Source of the DNA: Gammaproteobacteria bacterium
GTDB lineage: Bacteria; Pseudomonadota; Gammaproteobacteria; Pseudomonadales; Azotimanducaceae
NCBI GenBank assembly: GCA_026708185.1
Contig: JAPOVK010000037.1
Location: 21,446-85,445, forward strand
DNA length: 64,000 nt
Reading direction: 5' to 3'
Each line of letters begins with the position of its first letter. Within the stretch, counting starts at the first letter, position 1. The notes beneath the pieces are model-generated. The model ran no database searches and was not told where the DNA came from. It saw only the letters and a program-made list of their open reading frames with translations. The translations under genes and the position numbers were made by a program. Shown piece by piece: positions 45,079 to 54,463 of the stretch.

Positions 45079-45963
45079 ATGAAGAGAATGATCGGTGTTC
45101 TGGCTGTTGCGGTGACGACCACGGCTGGCGCGCATGATGAAGACGCCTTGGCCGAGACGCGCGCCAGCTTGGAGGACGCGCGTGCCCGATTGGCCGAGGC
45201 GGCGCGGGAAATGGCGGAGGCGACCCGCGAGCAGTTCGCCGCCCGCTCCGACCGCGCCATGATCGGCGTGCTGATCGCGGACCAGGACGAGCAAGGCGTC
45301 CTCGTTGGCGGCGTCACACCCGACGGCGGTGCGGAGGCCGCGGGGGTTCTCGCCGACGACCTCATAACCGGAATCAACGGTGAGCCGCTCACGGGTCTCG
45401 ACAGGCCCGTTCGACGGCTGCGCGAAGTCCTCGACGACGTGACAGCGGGCGATCCGGTCAACGTGGTGATTCTGCGCGACGGCGAGTTGAGCGACGTCGA
45501 GGTCGTCACCACGAAGGCCTATCGTGGCGACTTGGTGCCACACTTCGATTTCGACTGGCTGCCACGGGTCGACGTTCCGGCTCGCGTCATGGCCTTCCGG
45601 GATCGTTTCGAGCGGCGCGGCAACGACTTGAAGCTCGTCGACATCGGCGAGGATCTGGGCGACTACTTCGGCGTCGATGCCGGCGTCCTGGTCCTGGACA
45701 CGCCCGCGAACAGCGACCTGCGGCCCGGCGACATCGTCAAGCGCATCGACGATGCCGATGTCGGATCGTCCTCCGAGGCGTATCGACTACTGGCGGGCGA
45801 CGGCGAAGCGGCGGTCGAGGTACGACGCAAGAACCGCTCCGTCGACGTGACGGTGGCCAAGCACTCGCGCCGACCGGGCGTCTTCGTCTTCAGAGCCGGG
45901 GACGGTGACGAGGAACACGAGGACGAGGTGGAGGTCGAGGTCGACGTCGGGGAAGCGCACTAG
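45079..45963 (+). CDS. Periplasmic double-PDZ protein
   Basis: A 294-aa exported protein. The signal peptide MKRMIGVLAVAVTTTAGAHD probably ends after AGA. A charged helical stretch (residues 22-55, possible coiled coil) leads to a first PDZ domain (about 60-150, MIGVLIADQDEQGVLVGGVT, AAGVLADDLITGINGEPL). A second PDZ covers about 185-265 (GVLVLDTPANSDLRPGDIVKRIDDA). The tail is strongly acidic (GDEEHEDEVEVEVDVGEAH). It has no protease domain. As the third gene of a sigma / membrane protein / PDZ operon it may sense unfolded C-termini in the envelope, as PDZ domains of DegS and RseP do. This is an inference. AGAGGAG precedes the ATG. Confidence 0.85.
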   Translation: MKRMIGVLAVAVTTTAGAHDEDALAETRASLEDARARLAEAAREMAEATREQFAARSDRAMIGVLIADQDEQGVLVGGVTPDGGAEAAGVLADDLITGINGEPLTGLDRPVRRLREVLDDVTAGDPVNVVILRDGELSDVEVVTTKAYRGDLVPHFDFDWLPRVDVPARVMAFRDRFERRGNDLKLVDIGEDLGDYFGVDAGVLVLDTPANSDLRPGDIVKRIDDADVGSSSEAYRLLAGDGEAAVEVRRKNRSVDVTVAKHSRRPGVFVFRAGDGDEEHEDEVEVEVDVGEAH

Positions 45964-45981
45964 CGCGCAAACGCGAGCGCT

Positions 45982-46455
45982 TTAGCGCTGGCGCCAGTAG
46001 GTGACTGTCAAGGCCACCATGCCGACAAAGCCCACCAGCGCCGCCGCCGGGATCATGAACCCCTGCTCGGTGCACTCCCCGGTGCCCTGCGCCATGTGGC
46101 GGAGAACGTCGAGCACCGGGAATACGTCGATCATGTAGTCGAAGTCGACGCCGCAGCCGGGCACTTGGTCGGCGGGAAGCGTCAGCAGGTAGAGGTGGCG
46201 GATCGAGAACGCGCCGCCCGCCAGGCTGGCGCCAACCGCGAGCAGCGGATAGATGCCAAGGCGCGGATTGTGTGCGAAGCCGGCGACGACGAAGAGCCCG
46301 GCCAGCATGATCCAGGCGCGCTGATTCAGACACAGGGCGCAGGGCAGTTGACCAAAGCCGTGCTCGAGCACCAACGCGCCAGCCGCCAGGATCGCCGCCC
46401 ACGCGATCGCAGCGAGGTTCCACAACTCCTTGCCGCGCCAACCGTCGAAGTGCAT
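45982..46455 (-). CDS. dsbB: Disulfide bond formation protein B
   Basis: A 157-aa inner-membrane protein that reoxidises DsbA and passes electrons to quinone. Four hydrophobic segments are present. The first redox pair is in QLPCALCLNQRAW and the second in VPGCGVDFDYMIDVF and GTGECTEQG, so all four cysteines are there. The conserved Arg for quinone binding is in NQRAW. The ATG at 46455 is preferred; a TTG at 46464 is possible. The gene is convergent with the PDZ gene across 18 bp. Confidence 0.95.
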   Translation of the reverse strand: MHFDGWRGKELWNLAAIAWAAILAAGALVLEHGFGQLPCALCLNQRAWIMLAGLFVVAGFAHNPRLGIYPLLAVGASLAGGAFSIRHLYLLTLPADQVPGCGVDFDYMIDVFPVLDVLRHMAQGTGECTEQGFMIPAAALVGFVGMVALTVTYWRQR

Positions 46456-46841
46456 GGCCGGCAATGGTGGGACGTCCGCGAAATGGCGTCAAGGCGAAGC
46501 GTTCCCGCCGGGAATGCCGACGGCATGCTCAACGTCCGCTCGTCCATCGGCCGCCAAGGAGCACCTCGTCGCCCCCTTTGGCCCGCGGCGCCGTGTATAT
46601 CCGCGCCGGCCTTGTCTCCGGTATAGGTGCTTGTACGACTGTAATCACCTGACCTCGTCGCTATGGTGGTGGCCACAGGTGGGGTGTCTCGGTTTCGTGT
46701 CGAACCCGTGCTCTTTCCGTGCCCTTGAGTCACGGTCAGAGGTGACGCGGCCGGACAAGTGAATGTCGTTGCGTTTGGTTTTCGCCGTTCGTTTGGTATC
46801 CGAGGAACGCCGCCGTCAGCAACATAGCGACGAACGGTGCA
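46456..46841. other. 386-bp gene-free region before the RND operon
   Basis: The gap between divergent dsbB and the RND adaptor holds no convincing coding frame, tRNA or other RNA gene. A 5-bp inverted repeat GTCAC / GTGAC (46729-46746) could be a regulator-binding site. No strong -35/-10 pair was found. It is the natural location of the promoter and operator of the long efflux / TonB / dehydrogenase run. Confidence 0.5.
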
Positions 46842-48002
46842 ATGGCAGAATCCGACTCCCGGGAACCTCGCCCGGAACGACCCACTTGGCGCGGCGCGCT
46901 GCAGTTGACCCTCATAGTAGGGGTGATCGCGGCCGCGATCTTCTTCGCGCGCGCGCCGAGCCGAGATTACCTGGAGCTCGATCCCGAAGATGCGGAGCGC
47001 GCGATTGAGCCCACCGCGGCGGTGATCCAACCTGTTGCCACCACGGCATCCCGTAGCCTGCGACTGACCGGCATGGTGACGACGCTCGGCACTGTCGACG
47101 TCCGACCCGAGGTTTCGGGCCGGATCGTCATGGTGTCGGAGAACTTCCGGAGCGGCGGCGAGTTCTCGGCTGGCGAAACGCTGGTCCAAATCGAAAGGGA
47201 GGAGTTCGAACTGGCCCTCGTCAGGGCCAAGCACGGGTTGGAGTTCGCGCGTGGCCAGCTCCGCGAGAAGCAGGACGGGGAAGCCAGGGCCGATGACTTC
47301 AAGGAACGGTACCCCGATCGCGACCTGCACCCCTGGTTGGCCAGGGAAGGCGAGATTCAGCAGGCCCAGGCGCAGGTCGATGTCGCCGAAGCCCGGATCG
47401 CACTTGCCGAATGGGCGTTGGACAACACCCGGATCAGGATGCCGTTCGACGGCTACGTGACGAGCACCAGGGTCTCGGCGGGTCAGGTCGTCCGTGGCCT
47501 GGAGTCGAACCTGGGGGACGTCTTTCCCAAGCACCAACTGCGCGTGCGGGCCAAGATCTCCAACTTCGATTTGGACGCCTTGGAACCCGCCATCGGCCGC
47601 AAGGCGACCGTGACGGCCAACGGCCGCACGTACGACGCCGTGGTCGAACGGGCGTCCCGCGTTGTGGACGTCGACACGCGTCTCGCCAACTTGTACCTCG
47701 CGATCACCGACCAGGAACAGCGCAGTGTTCTTCCCCGACCTGGGACGTTCGCGAACGTGTCCTTGCAAGGACCCGCCTACGGCGACGTCTACGTGCTCCC
47801 CGAGGCGGCGTTGCAGATCAACGGCAGCGTGTGGCTGGTCGACGATGGCAGTGTCGCGTCGTTCACGCCGGACTCGCTGGGGCACGCCGAAGACGGCTGG
47901 CTGGTGCGGGCCTTCGATGCGCGGGAGGGTGTCGTCGTAGGACGGATTCCCGGCGTTCGAGAGGGACTCGCCGTCCGGGCCGTTGCTCACGAGTCGCCCT
48001 GA
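46842..48002 (+). CDS. RND efflux periplasmic adaptor subunit
   Basis: A 386-aa membrane-fusion protein (HlyD/AcrA family). It has an N-terminal membrane anchor (LTLIVGVIAAAIFFA, about residues 23-37), the barrel-sandwich start LTGMVTTLGTVDVRPEVSGRI, a short helical hairpin (ALVRAKHGLEFARGQLREKQ and EIQQAQAQVDVAEARIALAE), and the second lipoyl half RIRMPFDGYVTSTRVSAGQVV. Beta-barrel and membrane-proximal regions follow. It should link the two RND permeases that follow to an outer-membrane channel; no TolC-like gene is in the window. The first permease starts 43 nt downstream. Confidence 0.94.
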   Translation: MAESDSREPRPERPTWRGALQLTLIVGVIAAAIFFARAPSRDYLELDPEDAERAIEPTAAVIQPVATTASRSLRLTGMVTTLGTVDVRPEVSGRIVMVSENFRSGGEFSAGETLVQIEREEFELALVRAKHGLEFARGQLREKQDGEARADDFKERYPDRDLHPWLAREGEIQQAQAQVDVAEARIALAEWALDNTRIRMPFDGYVTSTRVSAGQVVRGLESNLGDVFPKHQLRVRAKISNFDLDALEPAIGRKATVTANGRTYDAVVERASRVVDVDTRLANLYLAITDQEQRSVLPRPGTFANVSLQGPAYGDVYVLPEAALQINGSVWLVDDGSVASFTPDSLGHAEDGWLVRAFDAREGVVVGRIPGVREGLAVRAVAHESP

Positions 48003-48045
48003 TCAGGCCAGGTGCTGATGGCCAGCACAGCCCAAGGAGTTCGAG

Positions 48046-51000
48046 ATGTCCGATGAGGCGGCCCCCGACGCCAGTGCCTCTGCATCCGGCAGGTTGATCG
48101 CCTACTTCTGCAGGAATCCCGTGGCACCGAGCGTCCTCCTCGCTCTCGTGTTCGTTGGCGGCATCGTGGCGTTGAACATGACGACGCTCGAGACCTTCCC
48201 CGAGTTCGACCCGCGCGTCGTCCGCGTCGAGGTGGCGTATCCGGGGGCGAACCCGGCCGAGGTGGAAGAGGACGTCGTCCGGCGCATCGAGGAGAGCCTT
48301 GTCGGCACCGTCGGGGTGTCGCGCACGGTTTCGGTTTCCCGCGCCGGGCTTGGCGTCGTCGAGGCCGAAATGGAGCCGTTCGCCGACGACATCGACACCC
48401 TGAATCTCGTCCGCACGGCTGTAGAGCGGATCGAGGACTTCCCCCCGCGGAACGCCGAGCAACCCGAGGTCACCAAGGTCGAAGTGAACCGAAACGTGCT
48501 GACGATCTCGGTCAGCTCCCCCACCTTGGGCCCGTACCAGTTGCGTCGCGCCGCCGAGCTCTTGCGCGACGGATTGCTGCTCCTGCCGAGTGTCGCGATC
48601 GTCGAACTGGTCGGCACGCGGGATCGAGAGATACGGGTGGAGGTGGACGAGGAGACGCTCACCCGCTATCGCATCACGATCGCCGACCTCGTGGAACTCA
48701 TTCGCAAGACCTCGGTGAACGTCACTGGCGGCGAACTCAGAACGGAGTCCGGCGATATCGTGATGAGCACGCTTGCCAAGGGGGACTTCGCGGAGGACTT
48801 CGCGAGGATTGTGGTGGTTTCGCGCGATGACGGGTCGTTGGTTCGACTGGGGGAGATGGCAACCGTCCGTGACAGCCTTCTCGAGCAGGAGACCTACGCC
48901 ACCGTTGATGGCGTGCCGACCGTGTTCCTGCACGTGCGGTCATCACCGGATACTTCTCCGCAGGATGCGAGCTCCGAGGTCCAGGCCTACCTCGCCTCGT
49001 ATACACACCCGCAAGCCGTGGAGCTGGCCGTTTGGGACAGCGAAACCTGGGCGGTCGAAGACCGCCTGAGCCTCATTCTGAGGAACGGCATCGTCGGACT
49101 CACCTTGGTGTTCCTGGTGCTGCTCCTCGTGTTCGACCTGCGCACGGCGACGTGGGTGACCATCGGTGTCCCGGTCATATTCATCGGATCCCTTGTCCTT
49201 TTCCCCGCAGTCGGTCTCACCATCAATGTGATTGCGCTGTTCGCCTTCTTCGTGCTGATCGGGGTCGTGGTGGACGATTCGATCATCGTCGGGGAGAGCG
49301 TCGCGAGTTTCCGCGAGGCGGGCTACACCGGGCCGGACGCCGCAATCGCCGGCACGAAGGACGTCATCGCCCCGGTGACCGTGGGCGCGCTTGGGATCGT
49401 CATCGCCTTCGCGGTGCTGCTGCCACTCGACGGCTTGATCGGTCAGTTGCTTTGGGCGATACCCATGGTCGCCGTGGTCGTGCTGCTGCTGTCGCTAGCG
49501 GAGGCCGCGATGGTGCTTCCCGGTCACTTGGCAAGACAGGGACGTACCGACGTCTGGCCCCTGTCGGTAGCGCAGCGCGGCGTCCAGGGGTGGGTACGTC
49601 GCGTGATGCAGACGAGGATCGTCCCGTTGATCTCCTGGTCGGTTCGCACGCCGTTCTGGCCGCCAGCCGTCGTCGCCGCCAGCGTGCTCTTCGCCGTAGC
49701 GCTCTTGGCTTACGGGCTGGTTCCCTACGAGCCGGAGTTCAGTCTCGTGGACGACGAGGACGTGCAGGTCGACCTCGTGTTGCCGGCGAGCGCCCGGTTC
49801 GAGGACGTGGAGGCCGCGGCGGGTGCGGCGGCCCGTGCTGCCGAGGAGGTGGACGCCGCGTTCGACGGTTCCGCCATCAATGCCAAGGCCGTGGCCCTCG
49901 GTTTCCACATCCCTCGAGAATACGTCGGGGGAACCGACCCCTATCCGCCGCGGGGCAACGTCGCCTCCGTTCAGATCCGCCTCAATCCGCTGCCGCTGCG
50001 GACGTTGCCCGTCCAGGAGTTCAAGCATCGGTGGCAGCGAGCCGTCGCCAACATCCCGGGCGTCGAGTCGGTCGTCTTCCCCAACCGGAACCGGGGCCTC
50101 GCCGGCCTTTCTTACGCGTTGACGCACACCGACGCGGGCACCGTCCAGGCTGCGGCCACGGACTTCGGGGAGGCCCTGTCGCGCCTCGGCGGCCTCGCGA
50201 ATGTCAACGACTCCATCTCGACGGGGAAGCGACGCTTCGAGGTTCGGCTGAACGAGGCCGGCCATGCCAGCGGCCTGACGTCGGCATCCGTCGCGTTGCA
50301 GCTACGGCACGCTTTCTACGGCGCGGAGGCCCAGCGGGTCCAAAGGGGGCGGGACGAACTCCTGGTCATGGTTCGCTACCCGCAGGACCGGCGCACCAGC
50401 TACCGAGACCTTCGCAACGAACTGATCCGCCTGCCCGGCGGACGGGAACAGGTTCCGTTGTACGCGATCGCGGATTTCGTCGAAACCGATACCCTCGCGG
50501 AGCGCTTGCGGATCGACGGCCGCAGCGCCGCGGTGGTTTCCGCGGACGTCGACCGCGACGCTGCTGCGTCGGACGCCGCTGAAGTCGTGACATCGACCTT
50601 GCTGCCGAGACTCGTGCGCGACTACCCGGGATTGCACATCCAGCCGCACGACCAGTCCAGGGAAGCGGCCAGGGCCCTCGACATCCTGCGCTACTCCATC
50701 CCCATCGGCTTGCTGGCCGTCTACGTCCTGCTCGCGTCGTTCCTGCGCAGCTTCGTACAACCCCTTTTGGCGATGGCGGGTATTCCCATGGCGTTCGTGG
50801 GAGCCGTGGTCGGCCACTGGATGCTCGGCTACGTGTTCAGCTTCACATCCATCCTCGGGCTGATCGCGGTGTCCGGGATCGTCGTGAGCGACACGACGCT
50901 TCTGCTCCACAGGTTCAACCGGGTCATGCTCGACCCGGAAATGCCTGCCGTGGCTGGCATTGCGGCAGCAACCCGGCAACGGGCCCGCGCGGTGCTGCTG

Positions 51001-51225
51001 ACGAGCCTGACGATGGCACTCGGCCTCATGCCGATGCTGTTCAACGACAGCGAAACGATCCAGTTCCTTATTCCGCTTGTCGTGAGCATCACCTTCGGAT
51101 TGACCTTCTCGGGCATTGGGTTGGTGTTCTTCCTGCCGGCCGTCACGATGCTGGTCGAACTGGCCAAGGGCCGCTTGCGTGCCTTGCGGGCACCGGCGGA
51201 GCCGGCCCCGCTCGCTGGCGAGTAG
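48046..51225 (+). CDS. RND efflux permease, first of two
   Basis: A 1059-aa inner-membrane proton-driven pump of the AcrB superfamily, with twelve membrane helices and two large periplasmic loops. TM4 carries the proton-relay pair (GVVVDDSIIVGESVA) and TM10 the partner region (AVSGIVVSDTTLLLHRFNRV). The start is MSDEAAPDASASASGRLIAY and the first pore strand FPEFDPRVVRVEVAYPGANPAEVEEDVVRRIEE is seen as a landmark. AAGGAG precedes the ATG. Sequence style is of the uncharacterised environmental RND group, not AcrB or CusA. It is followed by a second permease after 9 nt, so a heteromeric pump like MdtB-MdtC is likely. Confidence 0.95.
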   Translation: MSDEAAPDASASASGRLIAYFCRNPVAPSVLLALVFVGGIVALNMTTLETFPEFDPRVVRVEVAYPGANPAEVEEDVVRRIEESLVGTVGVSRTVSVSRAGLGVVEAEMEPFADDIDTLNLVRTAVERIEDFPPRNAEQPEVTKVEVNRNVLTISVSSPTLGPYQLRRAAELLRDGLLLLPSVAIVELVGTRDREIRVEVDEETLTRYRITIADLVELIRKTSVNVTGGELRTESGDIVMSTLAKGDFAEDFARIVVVSRDDGSLVRLGEMATVRDSLLEQETYATVDGVPTVFLHVRSSPDTSPQDASSEVQAYLASYTHPQAVELAVWDSETWAVEDRLSLILRNGIVGLTLVFLVLLLVFDLRTATWVTIGVPVIFIGSLVLFPAVGLTINVIALFAFFVLIGVVVDDSIIVGESVASFREAGYTGPDAAIAGTKDVIAPVTVGALGIVIAFAVLLPLDGLIGQLLWAIPMVAVVVLLLSLAEAAMVLPGHLARQGRTDVWPLSVAQRGVQGWVRRVMQTRIVPLISWSVRTPFWPPAVVAASVLFAVALLAYGLVPYEPEFSLVDDEDVQVDLVLPASARFEDVEAAAGAAARAAEEVDAAFDGSAINAKAVALGFHIPREYVGGTDPYPPRGNVASVQIRLNPLPLRTLPVQEFKHRWQRAVANIPGVESVVFPNRNRGLAGLSYALTHTDAGTVQAAATDFGEALSRLGGLANVNDSISTGKRRFEVRLNEAGHASGLTSASVALQLRHAFYGAEAQRVQRGRDELLVMVRYPQDRRTSYRDLRNELIRLPGGREQVPLYAIADFVETDTLAERLRIDGRSAAVVSADVDRDAAASDAAEVVTSTLLPRLVRDYPGLHIQPHDQSREAARALDILRYSIPIGLLAVYVLLASFLRSFVQPLLAMAGIPMAFVGAVVGHWMLGYVFSFTSILGLIAVSGIVVSDTTLLLHRFNRVMLDPEMPAVAGIAAATRQRARAVLLTSLTMALGLMPMLFNDSETIQFLIPLVVSITFGLTFSGIGLVFFLPAVTMLVELAKGRLRALRAPAEPAPLAGE

Positions 51226-51234
51226 GAGCGACCG

Positions 51235-54200
51235 GTGGCCAATGGCGATCGCACCGCGGGCAATCCGCCTTGGACCGGCGTGTTCGAGTACATGGCCCAC
51301 AACCGCGTCGGCGTAACGGCGATCACGGTCCTCCTGCTGGGACTTGGTACCGTCGCGTTCAACGCCAGCGTTTTCGAGCGATACCCCCCGATCGACCTGC
51401 GCACGGTCGTCATCAACGTCCCCTACGACGGCGCGACGCCGCGGGAGGTCGAGGAGGACATCGTCCGGCGGATCGAGGAGCGCCTCGTCTCGCTCGACGG
51501 CGTGGAACGCATGACCTCGGGAGCCTGGCGAGGCCGGGCCGAGATTCTCGTCGAGCTCAAGCAATGGACCGACTCGGCGGAGAAGCTCGAATTCGTCAGG
51601 ACGGCGGTGGCGAGCATCGAGGACTTCCCGCCACCGGGTGCCGACGAGCCCGAAATCGTACTCAAGACGATTCTGCGCAACGTCCTATCCCTGGCCGTGA
51701 CCTCCGCGACGCATAGCGGGGAACGTCTAAGGGCCTATGTCGACAGCCTTCGAGAGCAACTCCTGCTTTTGCCGAGCGTGCGGATCGTCGACGTGGTCGG
51801 CGCGCCGGTGCGGGAGTTCCAGGTGGATGTGGACGAAGCGCAACTGGCGCGGTACGGGCTGACGATCCGCGAGCTCGCGGCCGCGATCCGCACGTCGTCC
51901 TACAACGTCTCGGGCGGCGAGATCAGTACCGCGTCCGGAGACCTCGTCGTGAGCGCGCTGCAAAAGCGGAACACGGCTGCCGGCCTGGCCGACATCGTCG
52001 TTCTGAGCAGGCCGGACGGGACGATCGTCCGTCTCCGGGACATGGCGGAAGTCCGGGACGGCTTCGCGGAGGACCCGTTGATCAACACGGTGAACGGCGT
52101 TCCCGCGGTCTTCCTCGACATCGCCGCGCCCGCCGGCATCGATCCGGTCGACGTGATGGACGAGGTGGCGGAGTTTCTCGCCGCGAACCCGGCGCCGCCG
52201 GGATTGGACGTCGTGCCCTGGCTCGACCGGGTGTTCTCCGTCGAGCGGCAACTGACGACCATCGCCAACGGCGCACTGATCGGCGTGGCGCTGGTGTTTC
52301 TCGTGCTCGTCCTCGTGTTCGACTTCCGCATTGGGTTCTGGATCACCGTTGGGATACCGACTGCCGTCATCGGCTCGTTCATCGCCCTGCACATGTTGTC
52401 CGTGACGCTCAATGTCATGGTGGTCCTGGGCATCGCCGTCGTCATCGGGATCGTCGTGGACGATGCGGTGATTGTTGGCGAGAGCATCGCGCGACATCGA
52501 CAGGCGGGACTCGGCGGCGTCCAGGCGTCGATCGCGGGTGCGCGCGAGGTGTTCGTGCCGGTCACCGTCGGCGTGGTCACGACCATGATCGCCTTTGCCG
52601 CCTTGCTGCCGCTCGATGGCAACGTCGGCCAGTTGATCAGCACCCTAGCGCTCGTGGTGATGGTCGTCCTGGCGTTTTCGCTGTTCGATGCCTTCTTCCT
52701 ACTGCCGGCCCACCTGGCGGTCGATGGACGAGCAACCCGCTGGCCGCTGAGCGTGGTCCACCGGAAGGTGTCGAGTTCGTTCGACGCCTTGGTAGACGGC
52801 CGTCTCGGGGACTGGATCACCGGGTGTACCCGCCGTCCCGGCGTCCCGATTTTGCTCGGTCTCGCCCTCGTCGCTTTCGCCGTTCTGCTGTTCGCGACCA
52901 ACGTCGTCAAGTTCGACGCGGTCGGCGACAACCTCGACGAGCGGCAGCTGCAGGTGGACCTGACGATGGCCGTCGGTACGCCGTTCGAGGAAACGGTGCG
53001 CGCCACCGAACGCATCGTCAAGGCGGCCCACGAGGCGAACGAGACAACCGGGCGCACGGCGGTCAACGCCATCAACGTCATCGTCGGCATGCATCGGCCG
53101 GTCGAGACGCTGCTCGGCGCGGCAGCAGCCGAGCCGGCGCGGCACCGCGCAACCGTCCAGCTGCGGTTGAATGTCCCGCCAGCCCGCGAGGTCTCGGTCG
53201 CCGAACTGAAGCAGACTTGGATCAACCACCTCGGCACGCTCGACGGTGCCGAAAGGCTGGCATTCAGGACCTCGACCCAGGCCACGGCAGCGGCGGTGGG
53301 GTATGTCCTGCTGCATCCGGACGAGGAGGACGTGGTCGCCGCGGCGACCGCGCTGAAGGAGCAGCTCCTGGCCTTGCCGTCGGTCTACGCTGTCGACGAC
53401 ACACTGGAGTGGGACAAGGTCAATTACGAGGTTGGCGTGACCGACTTGGGACGGGCCGGTGGGCTCGCCGAAGCCGACCTAGCGTACCAGCTCCGCAATC
53501 GCTTTTTCGGCGCGAAGGTGGACCGCATCGTCAGGGACGTGGAAACCATCGATGTCATGGTCCGCTACCCGATGGAACAGCGACGCAGTCACGCCGACCT
53601 CGGCGACGAACTCATCGTGCTGCCCGACGGCTCGACTGCGGCTCTCTCGAGCGTCGCCGAGACCGTGCAGCGGCAGGGCCTCGCGCAGCGACAGCGCGTC
53701 GATGGCTGGCCGGCGGTGACGTTCACGGTCTACTACGACAATGCGATGACGTCCTCCGAGGAACTCGAGGACCTGATGGAGGACCGGCTACTGGCCGGCT
53801 TGGCGGTGGACTACCGCGAACTGAGGTTCCTCCCGGCCGGTTCCTCTCGCGACACCGTCAAAACGCTCGGTGGTCTGGCGGTGACGTTCCCGGCGGCGTT
53901 ACTCGTCATCTTCGCGTTGGTGTCCGTCCAACTGCGCAGCGTCCTGCAGCCGTTGTACGTCCTCGTGGGAATCCCGTTGGCGTTGGCCGGCGCGCTCTAC
54001 CTGCATTGGGCGTTGGGCTACCCGGTGAAACTCACATCGCTCTACGGTCTGGTCGCAGTCTCGGGCGTCGTGATCAACGACACGCTGGTGTTCCTCCATG
54101 CCTACAACCGAATTCGGCGGCTGTCGCCGGCGGTGCCGGTTGCCGAAGCGGCGACCCGCGCGGCGAAGCTGCGCGCAAGACCCATCGTGGTCACGAGCGT

Positions 54201-54399
54201 GACGACGATCGTCGGCCTGCTCCCGATCGTCTACAGCAAGTTCGAGTCCGTGATCACGATCCTGCCGTTGTTCGTGAGCTTGATCGGCGGACTGGCGTTC
54301 GCGAGCTTAGGCCCGCTGTTTCTTGTTCCCGCGATCATGGTTGCGGTGGATCGCGTCCGGGGGGCCGAGTGGCGCGAGGCCCGGCTGGCATCGTCGTGA
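51235..54399 (+). CDS. RND efflux permease, second of two
   Basis: A 1054-aa paralogue of the preceding permease. The GTG start at 51235 has TAGGAG upstream and gives MANGDRTAGNPPWTGVFEYM. The TM4 motif GIVVDDAVIVGESIARH and the TM10 motif AVSGVVINDTLVFLHAYNRI are intact. Periplasmic landmarks are YDGATPREVEEDIVRRIEER and FPPPGADEPEIVLKTI. With one adaptor serving two permeases, the pump is probably a heterotrimer. Its end lies 64 nt before the TonB receptor. The substrate is unknown. Confidence 0.95.
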   Translation: MANGDRTAGNPPWTGVFEYMAHNRVGVTAITVLLLGLGTVAFNASVFERYPPIDLRTVVINVPYDGATPREVEEDIVRRIEERLVSLDGVERMTSGAWRGRAEILVELKQWTDSAEKLEFVRTAVASIEDFPPPGADEPEIVLKTILRNVLSLAVTSATHSGERLRAYVDSLREQLLLLPSVRIVDVVGAPVREFQVDVDEAQLARYGLTIRELAAAIRTSSYNVSGGEISTASGDLVVSALQKRNTAAGLADIVVLSRPDGTIVRLRDMAEVRDGFAEDPLINTVNGVPAVFLDIAAPAGIDPVDVMDEVAEFLAANPAPPGLDVVPWLDRVFSVERQLTTIANGALIGVALVFLVLVLVFDFRIGFWITVGIPTAVIGSFIALHMLSVTLNVMVVLGIAVVIGIVVDDAVIVGESIARHRQAGLGGVQASIAGAREVFVPVTVGVVTTMIAFAALLPLDGNVGQLISTLALVVMVVLAFSLFDAFFLLPAHLAVDGRATRWPLSVVHRKVSSSFDALVDGRLGDWITGCTRRPGVPILLGLALVAFAVLLFATNVVKFDAVGDNLDERQLQVDLTMAVGTPFEETVRATERIVKAAHEANETTGRTAVNAINVIVGMHRPVETLLGAAAAEPARHRATVQLRLNVPPAREVSVAELKQTWINHLGTLDGAERLAFRTSTQATAAAVGYVLLHPDEEDVVAAATALKEQLLALPSVYAVDDTLEWDKVNYEVGVTDLGRAGGLAEADLAYQLRNRFFGAKVDRIVRDVETIDVMVRYPMEQRRSHADLGDELIVLPDGSTAALSSVAETVQRQGLAQRQRVDGWPAVTFTVYYDNAMTSSEELEDLMEDRLLAGLAVDYRELRFLPAGSSRDTVKTLGGLAVTFPAALLVIFALVSVQLRSVLQPLYVLVGIPLALAGALYLHWALGYPVKLTSLYGLVAVSGVVINDTLVFLHAYNRIRRLSPAVPVAEAATRAAKLRARPIVVTSVTTIVGLLPIVYSKFESVITILPLFVSLIGGLAFASLGPLFLVPAIMVAVDRVRGAEWREARLASS

Positions 54400-54463
54400 A
54401 CGTGCACCGCGCTTCTGCGGCCGCATTCACTTGAAGCGGTACTGCGACAATGAGGAGGAGACG

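Noticed and set aside
46456..46841. tRNA or small RNA in the largest intergenic gap
   Set aside because: No cloverleaf with a TPsiC-like loop and no hairpin followed by a T-run could be found by eye; no short open frame with family sequence either.
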